A stretch of DNA of 28,787 nucleotides from Mnemiopsis leidyi (lineage: Eukaryota > Ctenophora > Tentaculata > Lobata > Bolinopsidae), in assembly GCA_000226015.1 (NCBI GenBank), contig JH155468.1, positions 183,772 to 212,558 on the forward strand, given 5' to 3'. How positions within the stretch are numbered: the first letter of the stretch is position 1; each line of letters begins with the position of its first letter. The translations under genes were made by a program, and so were the position numbers. Positions 1 through 11,738 of the stretch are shown here, in pieces. A model generated the notes under the pieces. That model did not search any database. It saw nothing but the letters and a program-made list of their open reading frames with translations, and had not been told where the DNA came from.

Positions 1-369
1 ATACTTAGGAGAAAAATTGGAACGATTTTGGAACCAGGCCATTGTGAACGTTCTAGACGACCCAGGGCCTCCAAAATTTGCAGGGACACTTGTTAGATCG
101 ATACAAGCCTAAATCAATCGGTTTTGAGACATTTCGGGGACTTTCAAAAAATTGTTCATTTTTGTTCATTCCGTTCATTCTGGGAATCTGGGGCGTCATT
201 CCGGGCTACCAAAGTTCAGGTCCTCTTCACATTGTCCCTACCAATCATAGTAAACCTTCAAAAGTCGCCAGAGAATGAAATTTGACATAAAAACAACCGT
301 CCCAAAACCGTCCCAATTTCGTCCCAAGTGGTTCCAATTTGGTTCCAAAAATCCGGATTCATCAACTCC
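1..369. other. Non-coding left edge, no gene recognised
   Basis: No convincing coding region. The stretch has recurring short words built on 'ttccaa' and 'gtccca' (about 300-350), which suggests decayed repeat sequence leading into the inverted-repeat element that follows. The short open frame at 78-278 has no recognisable domain and is not called. Confidence 0.4.
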
Positions 370-968
370 TTGTCGCGGTGATACCCGACTCACGCAGCTA
401 AAGCTGAACGAAGCTATCGTTTCGTTAGAACGTTAGACGGATATAATATTAATCTCGTCAAAACATCACCTGTCGCGCGGAACATGATCTTTATATTACC
501 ACTACGTACTTTGTCCGACCCTCATTCGAAGCGAATAGTTATATAAGAAAATAAAATGACGGGAGGGTTCGCGCTGTTGTAAAAACCGCTACACACTACC
601 AGTACCAGGAGTTTTCCGGGCGCTGCACGGCTCTATCTTTGTTTCCCTCTCTCTACGTTTCCCTCCGGTCAAATCAACAAAGACTGAGGTAAGACTAAGA
701 CTAAGGTCCCAATGCAACCAGAAGTGGGCTCTTGAAGCAGTGGCCGACAACTCACAACTGGGAACCCGGCGCGGAACCTTGGAATCTGGGTACCCATGGG
801 GATCACACCCCGCTGCCCAATCTGAATCAGTCAGAATCAGATTACAGTTACACCGTATTGTTAGTAATAGTGACGTTTGACAAGATGATATCCGTCTACC
901 GTTCTAACGAAACGTTCAGCTTTATAGCGTTCAGCTTTAGCTGCGTGAGTCGGGTATCACCGCGACAA
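370..968. repeat. Inverted-repeat (MITE-like) element, about 600 bp
   Basis: The left arm starts TTGTCGCGGTGATACCCGAC at 370 and runs to about 460. The right arm (884-968) is its reverse complement over roughly 80 bp with a few indels; both contain the words GCAGCTAAAGCTGAACG and TTTCGTTAGAACG. Long terminal inverted repeats around a non-coding interior are typical of non-autonomous DNA transposons. I see no clear target-site duplication and no transposase. A third arm (1263-1346) and a diverged fourth copy (22660-22745) show it is a dispersed family. Confidence 0.65.
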
Positions 969-1262
969 AGTGACCGTGACGTGTGATCTGTAAAATCTGA
1001 GTCAACGGAGATGCGACCCCATAATCCCATATGGATCACTTGGGTTTGTGTAAGGACGGTGACCGGTGTCAATCAATGTCATGGTAGGTGTATTGAAGTT
1101 TTCGAAAGCTCGTTCCCTACTCGGAGTCGGACTCCTTCAAGTTCAAATGAAGTAGAGGTCATCAAAAAGCAGCTTATCTTCCTTCTCTCTGTCCGGTCCT
1201 GGCGGGCGCAATAAATGGTTCTGATAAAAGTCTTTTGTCCAGCATTCATTTGAAAATGTTTT

Positions 1263-1346
1263 TTGACGATATTATTTCCGTCTACCGTTCTAACGAAACA
1301 TCCAGCTTTGAGTTTGAGCTGCGAGAGTCGGGTATCACCGCGACAA
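1263..1346. repeat. Extra terminal arm of the inverted-repeat family
   Basis: This copy has the same orientation as the right arm at 884-968 and ends with the same CCGCGACAA border. It differs inside (GAGTTTGAGCTGCGAGAGTC against TTTAGCTGCGTGAGTC). Next to its inner end, the reverse complement of TTTTGACGATATTAT resembles the left arm at about 440-460 better than the 968 arm does. The original element may therefore have been 370-1346, with the 884-968 arm nested inside it. Confidence 0.6.
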
Positions 1347-2733
1347 TATTTTTTATAACATCCATCCATTCGACGAATATTTTATAGATAGGCGACAAAA
1401 ATGCGCTTATTTTATCAATAAACTGATTTCTTTGAACTCTAACACTAACAGCGTACTCTGAGGTTAGTCCCAACAATACACTCAGTTTGCAAGAGAGTGA
1501 GAGACAGAAGCAAAACATGCCACTCGAAGTCGAAGTTCGAGAAGAAAAGTGTATGGCAGCTAGCTACGAAGTCCAGAGTAAACAAAAACGACAAGACAAT
1601 GAAAATTCATACTATACTCGACGTTGTAACGATTCGGATTATGCACGAATGGGCAGGTAATGGAAGTTAATTGTAATTCTCTTTTGTAGTTTTACTATAC
1701 TAAGTAATACTAATGATTTCGTTCCAAGGCGTAATCTTAACCGGGAACGATTCGGATTAAGATTATTCTGTACATGGCTCGAATGTATTTTCTCACATCT
1801 TAAAAAGTTTTCGTCAAAGAGCATCGGACAAAACTTTGTATTTTTGTCTTCAACGCTTATTACAAATTTCGTCGCAATATCTCAACTTTTTGTACCATTT
1901 TTCTAGCACAATCAGAGAAGCTCTTTCCAACTTTTATGGAACAAGTATTTTTAATCACCACTTATCAGAATTTCTTGAATCTTGGCAGATTTGCAAAATA
2001 AAACAACAGTTTAACAATAAGTTTTACAAACTTGGGATATATCATATGTATGAAATATGAGCATATCAAGCTAAGTAACATCAATATACGTATCCACAGG
2101 TCTTCAAAAACTTTCACACAATCTTAGACTTTTAGGAAGGAAAAGGATATCTCATTATCTCACACTCAAACAAGGAATCAGGGAACAAACGCTAACTTAT
2201 CGTCTAAAACTTACCGTTCGGTCGAGGTTATAACTTCTTGTCTCAAATTTCATTCATTTTAGCAGTGATTCAGATTTTAAGTTAGATCTTAATCGTGTAC
2301 GCTTTTAAAATCTTGGTAAATCAAATGTTTTTTGCAAAGATTTAATCGGTAGAGGTGCATCCACATAATTGGTAGATTTTCTTTAATTTTGCCAAAGTCA
2401 ATGTTATGTAAAGCAAAACATTCATTCAGTACTCTACTTTGATTAATCAACTACAAAAATATACGGGAGCATATCACTCACTTAATTCTTCAATCAATTA
2501 TTTGCTTGCGATAAATTCCATAACAAAGATGAGCATGTCTACGGAGGTTCAGCTATTTATAGTTGTGGTTGTCTGGCGTATCTAAACTTCAGTATATCGA
2601 GGTGTAAAAGTAAGGTAATATCGATAACTTCAAGATATAGACACGCCAAACAAAATCTTTGGCTGAACCAGCCATATACACACTCAAAATTGGGTCATCT
2701 CAATGTTCTTTCGACTGGTAATCGGCGTGATTA
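1347..2733. other. AT-rich non-coding stretch
   Basis: No coding region, RNA gene or clear repeat was recognised. The open frames at 1282-1518, 1639-1824 and 1836-2060 are short, low in complexity and match no family I know. Confidence 0.4.
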
Positions 2734-2932
2734 ACCGTGAAAAGCGGACATTTCAATTTCAAGGAAGTTTGATTTAGGCATTTTATCAAACTCATTCGTG
2801 CTTTTTTGGCAATTTGAAAGATCAGTAGGTCTTAAGAAAGTAGGTCTTAAGAAAAGTACTTGATCAAAAAACTGACTTGTTTGGAAAATTGAGTTTGACT
2901 GAAATGTCCGCTGTTCGCAGTTTAAGTCACGG
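2734..2932. repeat. Small inverted-repeat element, about 200 bp
   Basis: The arms AGCGGACATTTCA (2743-2755) and TGAAATGTCCGCT (2900-2912) are perfect reverse complements. Farther out, ACCGTGA on the left matches TCACGGT on the right (about 2924-2930), with extra bases between the two blocks on the right side. The interior has a tandem doubling of AGTAGGTCTTAAGAAA (about 2825-2857). This looks like a decayed MITE; no target-site duplication is evident. Confidence 0.5.
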
Positions 2933-4121
2933 TCCCCAAAAATAACAATCCCCATTGAACTACCAGGATTTTGCATAAACTTGGACGAGATTCTGACAAG
3001 TAATTGGTTGTCATGTCAACGTGTTTTGAGCATAATCCTGGGGGTTCATTCCATGCTAAAATAATAATAGAATATATCTTGTTAACGTTGATAATACACG
3101 ATATAAACGCTTGGTTAATATGTTGGTTTATTTACCCGATGAAACTACTGATTTGATAGCCTCCTGGTAAATTTTATGAAATCTTCCGGTAATCTTACTC
3201 TTAGGATGAAGTTATAAAAAGCCTGATTTGTTAATTTGGAAATTAGTGTGTCCTTTTGTTTTTTCATTTATGAAATGAATTAAATGGCTTGTGAAACAAA
3301 ACATCAAAAAAATCTTTGGTATTCGTGCCGAATCTGAAGCAATCGCAACCTTGAAGTTATATGATATTCAAAGATGGAAAAACTAAGCTGCTGTTAGTTC
3401 AGATTTGACCGAACTAAAAATATACCTTATTAAGAAAAAAAGTTGATCATGCCACAACAATTTGATGGTCAAAAATCAAAATGTTGATGCATGTTACCAA
3501 CTTCTTTCCATCAGAAGGTCATTAATTGGTCTTAGACTGTAAATATTAAATGCATGAAACTTGCTCATCCAATTCCACAGTTCATTTTATTACAAAATTT
3601 CGTTCAATCATTATAAAACCAATTCCATAAGAAGCTTTCTTTTTCATAAATCCAAAAACGGAAGTTAATCAATTTAATGTACCTGCGTAAGTTATAAATT
3701 ATTAACAACAAACATTCATTGGGTGAGAAATGTGTTTCAGAGAAATGCCACCAAGTCTAAAAAATATGCCCAAAACAATAGATTTAAATAGCAAGAAGTT
3801 TTTTAACGAACAGTGGCATTTCACAGAAAGTGTCTGATCGATTTATGCTTCGATCAGTAAAACGTATACAGAGTATCTTTTGGTTAAATCTTATCACTAA
3901 TCACAGTTTTACGAGTTGCACTTTATTTCAAAAAATCCTGTGATTGTGAGATTCCTGACAATGTTTAACGTCGTGGATTAAATAAAAAATCAATTGAAAT
4001 TGTTTTTAAATGAAAAAATATTTCCTTGCGTTTAAACATTGTCAAGAGGAGGTTCCATAGGAACAAATTTGGTTAAAGTTCTGTTGTCCAACAAAACAGT
4101 TCTCTTCGGAAATAAGCCTTG
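2933..4121. other. AT-rich non-coding stretch downstream of the ETS gene
   Basis: No coding region was recognised on either strand. It lies beyond the likely 3' end of the leftward ETS gene. Confidence 0.4.
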
Positions 4122-4127
4122 TTTATT
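4122..4127 (-). terminator. Candidate poly(A) signal of the ETS gene
   Basis: The minus strand reads AATAAA about 250 bp after the ETS stop codon at 4375. It is the first canonical hexamer I noticed downstream of the stop. In sequence this AT-rich the hexamer is common, so the call rests on position only. Confidence 0.35.
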
Positions 4128-4243
4128 TTCATAAGAAAAATTCGGTTCTTGATCATTATCAAGAACGATGTCCTATAAATTAACAACACGGATTTCTCGA
4201 CTCCGCACGACAAATTGTCCACAAGTTCATTAACTGTTTGTCG

Positions 4244-4255
4244 TGTCGCGCGACA
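4244..4255. repeat. 12-bp palindrome TGTCGCGCGACA, next to a hairpin
   Basis: TGTCGCGCGACA is a perfect palindrome in the likely 3' UTR of the ETS gene. It touches a 9-bp stem formed by CACGACAAA (4206-4214) and TTTGTCGTG (4237-4245). The core CTGTCGCGCG also occurs at about 475 inside the left inverted-repeat element, so this may be a fragment of that repeat family rather than a regulatory site. Confidence 0.35.
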
Positions 4256-4374
4256 GGAGGTCGAGATAAACACATACTGCACGTGCAAATAGGAGCTGCG
4301 GGGGCTGGCCCGGCACGGTAACTGGTAGAGTTTGTGTAAGGGTTTATATTGGAGGGTACAAGATGAGAGTTTCT

Positions 4375-6675
4375 TTAGTAGGGCGTATAGTGGGAGTAGG
4401 AGTAGCCCAACCTCTCCTTGGGGTACCCACCACCTACTTGCACGTTGATGTTCAGAGCGGGCTGGCTGTACGCGTAGTTGGGGATGTAGCTGGGTGGTTG
4501 CTGCATCTGTTCAGTCGTCGCAGTCACGTGATCAAAATAGTCAGATCCGTTCGTCGTGTTGTCGCCGTTAAGGTAGCGGCTGGTACTGTTGTAGAGAGCC
4601 GTGTTGTACATGGCGGCGTAGCTGGGGTAGCTGGCGGGTTGGCCGGCGGCGGCGGCGGGGTCAGCCCGGTAGACCTGCTGAGTGGAGAAGCTGCACTTAG
4701 TGTTGGAATGCGACACCTGCTCCTGCGTCATGTAGGAGGAGTAGGAGGGAGGGGAGTAGGACGGTTTGGCGGAGGTGCTCAAACTGACCAGGGGTTTCTG
4801 GGGCATGGTCCGAGCTGCGTCCTTCAGCAGTTTGGAGTACACGGTGTCTTCGTTGTTCCTAGAAACGTAGGGGAGGTTAGATTTACCGCACCTTATTTTG
4901 TCGGACGTAATAATCAGGTTCTAATATCTTAAATAAGATAAGAAGTCTGGTGCCGAAAAATTCTAAAAAATCAAGAAGTTGTAGAAGGATATTTGTATTT
5001 ACCTGCAGAACTCGTAAACCAGTCTCTGTCCGGAGATGTGTTTAATGATGTTCTTGTCGTAGTAGTACCGCATGGCACGTGACAGCTTGTCAAAGTTCAT
5101 CCTCGGTTTGTTCTTTCTGGCGCCCCAAAGTCTGGCCAGCTCTCGGGAGTTGTGAACCTGTAAAGCAGGCTGGGTGAGTATGGCTAGGCTTAAGATGGCG
5201 AAGGGAATTATGGCAGGTTCACTGGCGAGAGTACATAATATACTGGAAGGTCTGGCAAATTGAATTACAAATCGAATCAAGTTTGTTTAAAACTTCTGGT
5301 TGCAGTTGTTTGAAAGCTAAATGTCTGATAAAATTCAGATTTGATAATTTTTACTCATGGTATGCACGATACGGCAAAAAATCAAAAATTATAATTGCTA
5401 AACCTGATTGAAAATCAGATCAGCTGACTGAAAAAAAGACGAACCTTGAAGTGGAATTCAACGCCGGTCCAGCTGATAACTTGAGCGTTAGCTTTGTCTC
5501 CTAGCAGCTCCAAGATAAACTGCCAGAGATGAGGACAATTTCCTCCTTCGGTTACTTTTCGTCGTCTGAGGGAAGGTTAGGTGGTTAGATAAGGATTACA
5601 GAAAGAGCAGAGTAGGACATTCTGTAGTAACAAATTCTGATAAATCAATTTAAAAAGAAGATAATATCATAACCAATTATCTAACTAGAGCTACTTACCG
5701 AGTTTTCTTAAGAGGGGAAGAAGATCCCCTCCTGGGGCTGGTCTCTAGGTCGCTAGCACCGCTGCTAAGGATGGTGTCGGTGCTGCCCTCGCTGGAGGCA
5801 GGAGAGACTGGGGAGAATCCGTCCAAGAAGCCAGATCCTTCCTCTACCATGCTGCTCATGTCTGATGAGAGAAAGGTCGGTTAGTTATCGGGTAAGAAGG
5901 GAGGAAATCGCATTTGATATTCAAAATCTATGGAGCTTCAAAAGAGTGACGAAAATTGTGGTATTTTAGGGAAAGTTCTAATAACTTACCATTTACAGAG
6001 ATGGACATAGAGTTTTCTTTCTGGAAGAACTCGTCAATGTTGAGCTCCTGCTTCTCTCGTTTGATCTCCTTGGTAGGCAGAGAATCTTTAAATCCATTGA
6101 AGTTAAGGATGGGATCAGACTCCATTTTCTCCTGTTTGATGTTGGTTGGTTTGTTCAGCACGTCAGAGGGAGAGAAGGGTTTCTTCTCCACTTTAGTCTG
6201 GACAGGAGCTCTCAGAGTAGCCAGCTGTCGGCTCTGTTCGTTAGTCACCGTCTTCTGGTCGTAGTCGTTAGTCAGGGTTGCAAAGTTTCCCTCGTACGAC
6301 GGTAGGGGATCTTCAATAGACTTGAAGGTAACGGAGGTGGGCGTTTTGGTACACAGCTCCTCAGAGGCCAGGAAGTCCATCAGGTCTTCCGAGATCGTTT
6401 TAGGGGGCAGGGGTTTGAGTCGGGGAGCGTCTGTTCGCTTGTCTGTTTCGTTATCTGACAAGAGTTAATTGGTAAATTTAGGTTAAACGTGAAAAAAGCA
6501 GGCTATCCCGGTCAATTTTGGGACCATGGGTGGCATAAAATAGAAGAATTCGATTAAAAAAATATTTAGGGAAAGTTTAAGCAACTAATTAAGTTTACTT
6601 ACCATCGTTGATGATGAAGTCAATGATCGCACTGTTGTAGGAAAATTTCCATGATTCGTCTCCAATACAGGCCAT
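4375..6675 (-). CDS. ETS-domain transcription factor, six coding exons
   Basis: Spliced model on the minus strand: 6603-6675, 5990-6454, 5699-5861, 5445-5565, 5003-5157, 4375-4858. All introns are GT-AG and the phases join without a break, giving 486 residues and a TAG stop. The ETS winged-helix DNA-binding domain covers about 246-327. It has the three spaced tryptophans (W248 in LWQF, W266 in ISWTG, W285 in LARLWG) and the recognition helix [17 protein letters not shown] with the DNA-contacting arginines R301 and R304. ETS proteins bind GGAA sites in the nucleus. The N-terminus has an acidic hydrophobic patch ([12 protein letters not shown], 47-58) that could be an activation domain, and two SUMO-consensus sites (IKQE 130-133, IKRE 155-158). 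No Pointed domain is visible. The C-terminus (326-486) is tyrosine-rich. The intron after exon 4 has a weak donor (GTTCGT). An acceptor-like TTTTATAG lies 2 nt before the ATG, so the start could be preceded by another exon. The subfamily is uncertain: the recognition helix resembles ELK, ERG and ETS1. Confidence 0.93.
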
Positions 6676-7149
6676 GTCTATAAAATAGTACAAAATGAAG
6701 GGAAGTTTGTACGGAAATAATACGAAGTTCCGTCCTAAAACCTACAGCTATAATATTAATTGATACGAAAATTGACTAATGATGATTGTAATTATAAGTC
6801 AATTAACAAGTTATAAAAACATATTTCAGCCAAGTAATTTCGCTCAAGAGGCACGGAAAAGAAACCATATAACTGATTTTAACGTGAAGCTTGAACTTGT
6901 AAATTCATTTACAAAGATTTTTCAATAACAATTTAAATTACAGCCGAGGCTAATCAGTATTTGATAAAGGCGACGCCTAAAGTCGGGAAGAAGGGAACGC
7001 CTGACGGAAAAAGAAAGGCGAGAAAACATGATGTAAAACTTAAACGATAACTAGCACATAAATAAAACAAAGATCACAAAAGATCGTCCTAAAGGCTACA
7101 GGAGACGAAGCCTGAGCGGCTATGTTTACAATTGCGAAGGTTGAAAAAT

Positions 7150-7560
7150 CGTCACGTGGCAAGCCAAATCTCGTGCACGTGCAGCCTCACCGGACAAAAG
7201 AGCATGTTGCGAAACTTTTAACAGCGAACTCGACTGATAATGTCAGCGACGCTCGCTCAACGAACGCTTCTCAGACAACTCAGCCAGCACTGGACAGCGC
7301 TCCGTGCCACGTTTGCTGAGAGCCAAAGACTGAGAGAGAGTGAGAGATGCAGCATAAAACTCATTACGGACCGTAATATGCTAGTAATATTTTGATTGGC
7401 GGGCTGGAATCACGTGGGTGCTAACGGCCTGCTGATTGGCCGGCCGGGTGTAAGGGATATGCTGGAGGGAGGCTGGAACTCTGGGATAATAGCATTACTA
7501 GCTCCCCCCGATTCGTGACACAAGAGCAGCGCTAAGGGAGCCATGACGTCACACACTCAC
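7150..7560 (-). promoter_or_regulatory. Probable ETS promoter region
   Basis: Read on the minus strand, two GCCAATCA boxes (7433-7440 and 7393-7400) lie 40 bp apart with a CACGTG box (7411-7416) between them. A perfect CRE, TGACGTCA (7544-7551), lies upstream. Two further CACGTG boxes (7153-7158, 7176-7181) follow downstream. The stretch is richer in GC than its surroundings. Paired NF-Y boxes in coding orientation with a CRE nearby are typical of a proximal promoter, and the ETS start codon is about 700 bp farther in that direction. The link to the ETS gene is inference; no TATA box or start site was identified. Confidence 0.5.
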
Positions 7561-10500
7561 AATCACACACATACTGCAGTATTAGCAGTGTGGAGGGGGC
7601 GGCCTAGTGCGTCATTGGGGGAGGGGAGGCGGTGCACTGTGATGCGTCATTGGGGGAGGCGAAGTGAGATGCCGTTCAGTCCTAAAGTGAGGAGAAGTGT
7701 TGGAAAACATTACGTAACCTGGGATGGAAGCCAGCTGGCATTCAGACAGGGGGGAATATCGCACGGGGAGGAAATGACTTGGAAGTTGGAAGTTTTGAGT
7801 GCACCTGTTGCAGGGGCAAGTGGAGAGGGACGGGGTGACGAGGCTACCGAGACTACAAAGCAGAACTAAAGAGGGTGACCATAGCAGGGATGTCTGGTTA
7901 CTGTACTGTACTGGAAAAATTCAGGATTTAGTTCGGGGACTGGTGCTTTATATAACTCTAAGTATTAACATAGTTGACAGCAGAATGAACTGGAGAAGAA
8001 TGAACGGCACGGAGTGACACCAACTAAAGAATGAGTTGCAAGAGGTGGGTGCGGCCATCAGCTAAATACGAAACGCGGCCAAAAAGTCTGCACTTGTCAT
8101 GCGCTGTATTAGTGACGAAGAAGAAAGGCGAGATAGAAGCAATAATATAGTCTAAATATTTAGTATCGCCTCGTGTTGTACCCTACAACTTTCTCTAGTC
8201 ATACAAAGTATCGGCTTAAAGAATGAACTATGTACACAGTGTGATGACTTAACCGATACTGCACTGTTATATGTAGTCCGGCAGGAAACGTACTTAGTGT
8301 TGAGGAATAACCCGGGCTTGATTCCAAGGGTATAATGCTATTATTTGCAGGGATTATGACTTAACACAATTACCTTGCAGAAAATAGAAGTTCATCATTT
8401 TGCAGGATCGGATGGATAATTTTGAAATAAAAACGATAGAATTAGATGGCCCAAAAATTAGGTTTGAGTTTGACAATGACCTAGGCCCCGTGAGAATGGG
8501 GCCGGATTGAAGGGAATTAAGCTAGACTTCGTGGCTGCGAAACGCACAGAACAGTCGATTTACTTTTTTAAAGTTAATTACAATAACGCTATTTTTCTGA
8601 TTTATTCGGATTAAGCCATTAATTTCTTTAAGACTAGTTTCGAAAAGGATGATTTTAGTAAGAGGCTAAATACAGGACTATTTTAAGCATCTGCTATAGA
8701 ATTTTCAGAAATGATGTAATAGACTGGCGGGTAAAATAAAAGTAAAACTTGTTTGGAAATAGGCCATGTATGATAATGAGCATACTTGAACTTATGATAA
8801 GTATTTTTCTAAAAATACCTGTCGCGTAAGGTAAAATTGTAATATCTTTGTCACGATAATTTATTTTTCCAGCTTATCGCACGAGCTAGATGACAAGGGT
8901 TGGAAAATCTTATCTTGGTACGATAGTAAGCGGCCTGAAGGCTATCTCGCCTTAGCGAGTTACTGAGCGATTAGACTTTATTCAGAGCAACTTAAAAAGA
9001 TGAAATATTGGACATTTTTTTAAATCCTGGTGATGAGATTCTAAGATATGATTCTCATTTTACGAAACGGCAATGTCTGCTTAGAATATAGATCTACATA
9101 GATCGAGTGGTGCTTAAGCTTTAAGAGAGTGGAGCAAGGCAAGGATAATGCAGATCGAACTGCGATACTGCTGTATTTATACCTCAGTAGCAGCTGAGGT
9201 GTGGCTAGACTTTCAGTCCATATTTGGTCATAAAAATATCGCAATGAATATTCAATAACCTTAGCTGTGGCACTCTCTTACGCGGTTTTGAACAAGCAGG
9301 TTTAATGCCCAATTCTGGAGGGATACAGATTTTGCTGACGTAAATTTTCCACTTACAATACTTAGCTGGGGTATTATGCACCTAGCTACCTATAGTAATA
9401 GTATCTTAAGACAGTTAAACGGTTTAATGATTGAGTTATCCTATGAGCCTTGCTTGCGTAAATATTCTGATTAACAGCTGAGTTGTTTTACTGAGTGAGA
9501 GCACCTGGGATATTATTCTGAGCGGCAAGCACCGTTATTATTATTCGTCAGAATTTTACTCTGTAGAAATCAAGGTTACCAATACCAGACGTTCATCGAG
9601 TGGCAAATCATGATTTGGAGAGACCTGAGATTATTTTGAGTGGTCGTCTTTCTTTTTAAGAGAAAGATGGTCCCGTTGAACGATCTCTATCCTTCTATCC
9701 ATCAGTATTTCGACTCACTTTAGGATAAGATTGAATGTAAAGAAATGTAATGATAGTTTAATACAAATGTTAAAGCAATAAACTGTCATAATTCTGCACA
9801 ATCCAACATCAAAGTAAAGAGTAATATAACTTTACAAAGATCAATAACTCCCGCCTTCATCAAAACAATAATTCCTTAATAATTTCGGCTGCATAAAAGG
9901 GACTTACTGACAAGCATGATCTCAACAGCCGATGAAGAAAATAACAGATAAGTTTTATCAAAACAGATAGATTAGCAAGCGCATTTATGGTCCAGATAAA
10001 ACATCAATGGGATGAAGCCCTATCTTCGCAACAGAAAATTGCAATAGAATCAACTACCCCAAACATCGGTCTTATATCAGGTAAAGTAAATCTTAAAACT
10101 TGGCCCATCATTGGGACAAACCGAGCACGACCTAAGAGCCCGACGCCAGACATGACAAGTTTTCAACGAGCGAGGAGCTGCTTTTTAAAGCAGACCAGCC
10201 AGCCAGACAAAGCTTGTATTGTGATGCAGTGCGCCCGATCTCTGACCCCCGATACAACGCCAAATATAGAGTCGAGCGAGGACCTGGCTGAGCCCTGGTT
10301 GATGGCTTTGTGTTATGGTGGATCCCTCGTCACTGTAAGACAATGGGGAGATTTGCGTCAGAGCATTTATACCATTCAGCATAGTCATAGATACGTGTAT
10401 CGAAGCTCATGCTCTTATTTTTAGTGATCCATTATAGCCAAGTATCACGCGAATAAAATGGCACAGCCCTGATCGACAAAATCAATGTGAAAAAGCGGAA

Positions 10501-10640
10501 TAATTATGGTAGATTTTTAGGAAAATGGCCGACAAACCGTGAGAAAAATGAATCTTCTTCATTTTATGAACATGACCACATAGCTCAATCATGCTGGCGA
10601 AGATTCAAAACAAACTCCTAACAATTTAAAACGAAGACAA
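7561..10640. other. Intergenic stretch, no gene recognised
   Basis: I found no exon with conserved content on either strand. The longest open frame (9987-10424, plus strand) encodes 145 residues without hydrophobic periodicity, a known motif or plausible splice context, so I leave it uncalled. The same holds for 7543-7869 and 9041-9244. Confidence 0.4.
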
Positions 10641-10985
10641 ATAACAGAGCAACTCAGTTACAAGAGAGAGGCGCTCAACAGTGTCATCTACGTAAGAACT
10701 GATGACATCACCACCCTGATTCGCTAATATATACTCGTCTCTCTCTCCCTCCCTTCACTCCAATGTAATTAGAGACCCTGATCTGCCGAGCGGGAGAGAG
10801 TTAGCGCAGTTTGAGTTGTCGAGGGGAGGACTTAGCGTCGAGGTGACGTAACTGGGTCCCCTCATTTCTAACACGTGACCACTCACTGATGTCATGGAGT
10901 GGAGAGAGAGAAGGGGGTGAGAGGGGGGCTGGGAGAATGGGAGATGTGTGAGGGTTCTTTTCCCGCCAACATAAATTATCTTTGA
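10640..10985. promoter_or_regulatory. Cluster of CRE-like, E-box and E2F-like sites
   Basis: Within about 300 bp there are GATGACATCA (about 10702), TGACGTAA (about 10843), a CACGTG box in ACACGTGACC (10872-10877), CTGATGTCAT (about 10886) and an E2F-type TTTCCCGCCAA (10959-10969). A TATATA lies near 10729 and polypyrimidine and polypurine runs flank the sites. The density suggests an enhancer or an alternative promoter, most simply of the ETS gene or of an unseen transcript. No transcript start can be read from the sequence. Confidence 0.35.
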
Positions 10986-11181
10986 ATATTCAAATTTATG
11001 AATATTCCCCAGCAGCCAGGTGACGAAAGATGGACTGAGACTGAGAGTTGCTGAGTCGCGGGTACTAGGCTAGTCTAGCGTTTACGCAGGGATAATTCTA
11101 CAGAACATGATGAATCTATTGAATAGTTTATGAATATATTGAACGGTCGACTTTATGAAGGAGCAATTAACCCGAATACCG

Positions 11182-11262
11182 TACGAACGGTTTGATAGCA
11201 CGTTAGTGTGGGTTGCGTGGGTTACGAACGGTTTGGTAGCACGTAAGTGTGGGTTGCGTGAA
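11182..11262. repeat. 41-bp tandem duplication
   Basis: Two direct copies begin TACGAACGGTTTG at 11182 and 11223. They share GTAGCACGT or ATAGCACGT and then GTGTGGGTTGCGTG, with a few substitutions. No coding content. Confidence 0.7.
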
Positions 11263-11738
11263 GATCGATTTGTGGAGAAGCCAGGATGACTGGGCTTGTT
11301 ATTAAGTTAAAAGTCCACTCCTCCCACTTAGCAGCTCTCTTGAGACATGTGGAGCGGTGGAAGAGCTGTGTCACGTGACCGTTTATTGTTGGATCTAGCC
11401 GAATGTCTGGAGAAGCTGGAGGAGTAGCTAAGCTCTAAACAAGATGATCAAGTATACTCTATTCTACCTGGTTAAACTAACCACCGCTAAAGTTCGACAG
11501 AAGATGAGCTAAGAGCTAAGATTAAAAGAGCTGGGCAGAAAATTCTTAAAAGCCGATGATCAAACGTTGCGGAATGTCACCGCAGTGCAAGCTACAACAC
11601 TCACAAAAGAGCGCGAAGTTAAACTGAGCTCTGCGAGGAAGCTTGCTGCAACTGGACTCAGCATGTATTACGTAGGTAGATTTAAACATGCTTGTGATGC
11701 GTAGTGAGGAGGAGGTATTTTGACTATTGGACTCGGCG

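Noticed and set aside
2820-2860. CRISPR-like direct repeats
   Set aside because: Only a two-copy tandem duplication with no spacers, in a eukaryotic context.
4363-4932. 189-codon plus-strand open frame rich in Val and Gly
   Set aside because: It is the antisense of ETS exon 6; the minus strand gives the conserved, correctly spliced protein.
5956-6264. 102-codon plus-strand frame
   Set aside because: Antisense shadow of ETS exon 2.
10160-10270. Possible structural RNA gene, suggested by GCGCCCGATCTCTGAC resembling part of 5S rRNA
   Set aside because: The match is too short and the other 5S elements are absent.
9987-10424. 145-codon plus-strand frame, the longest in the intergenic region
   Set aside because: No recognisable domain, no splice partners, and composition like translated non-coding DNA. 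Could not be supported as a gene.
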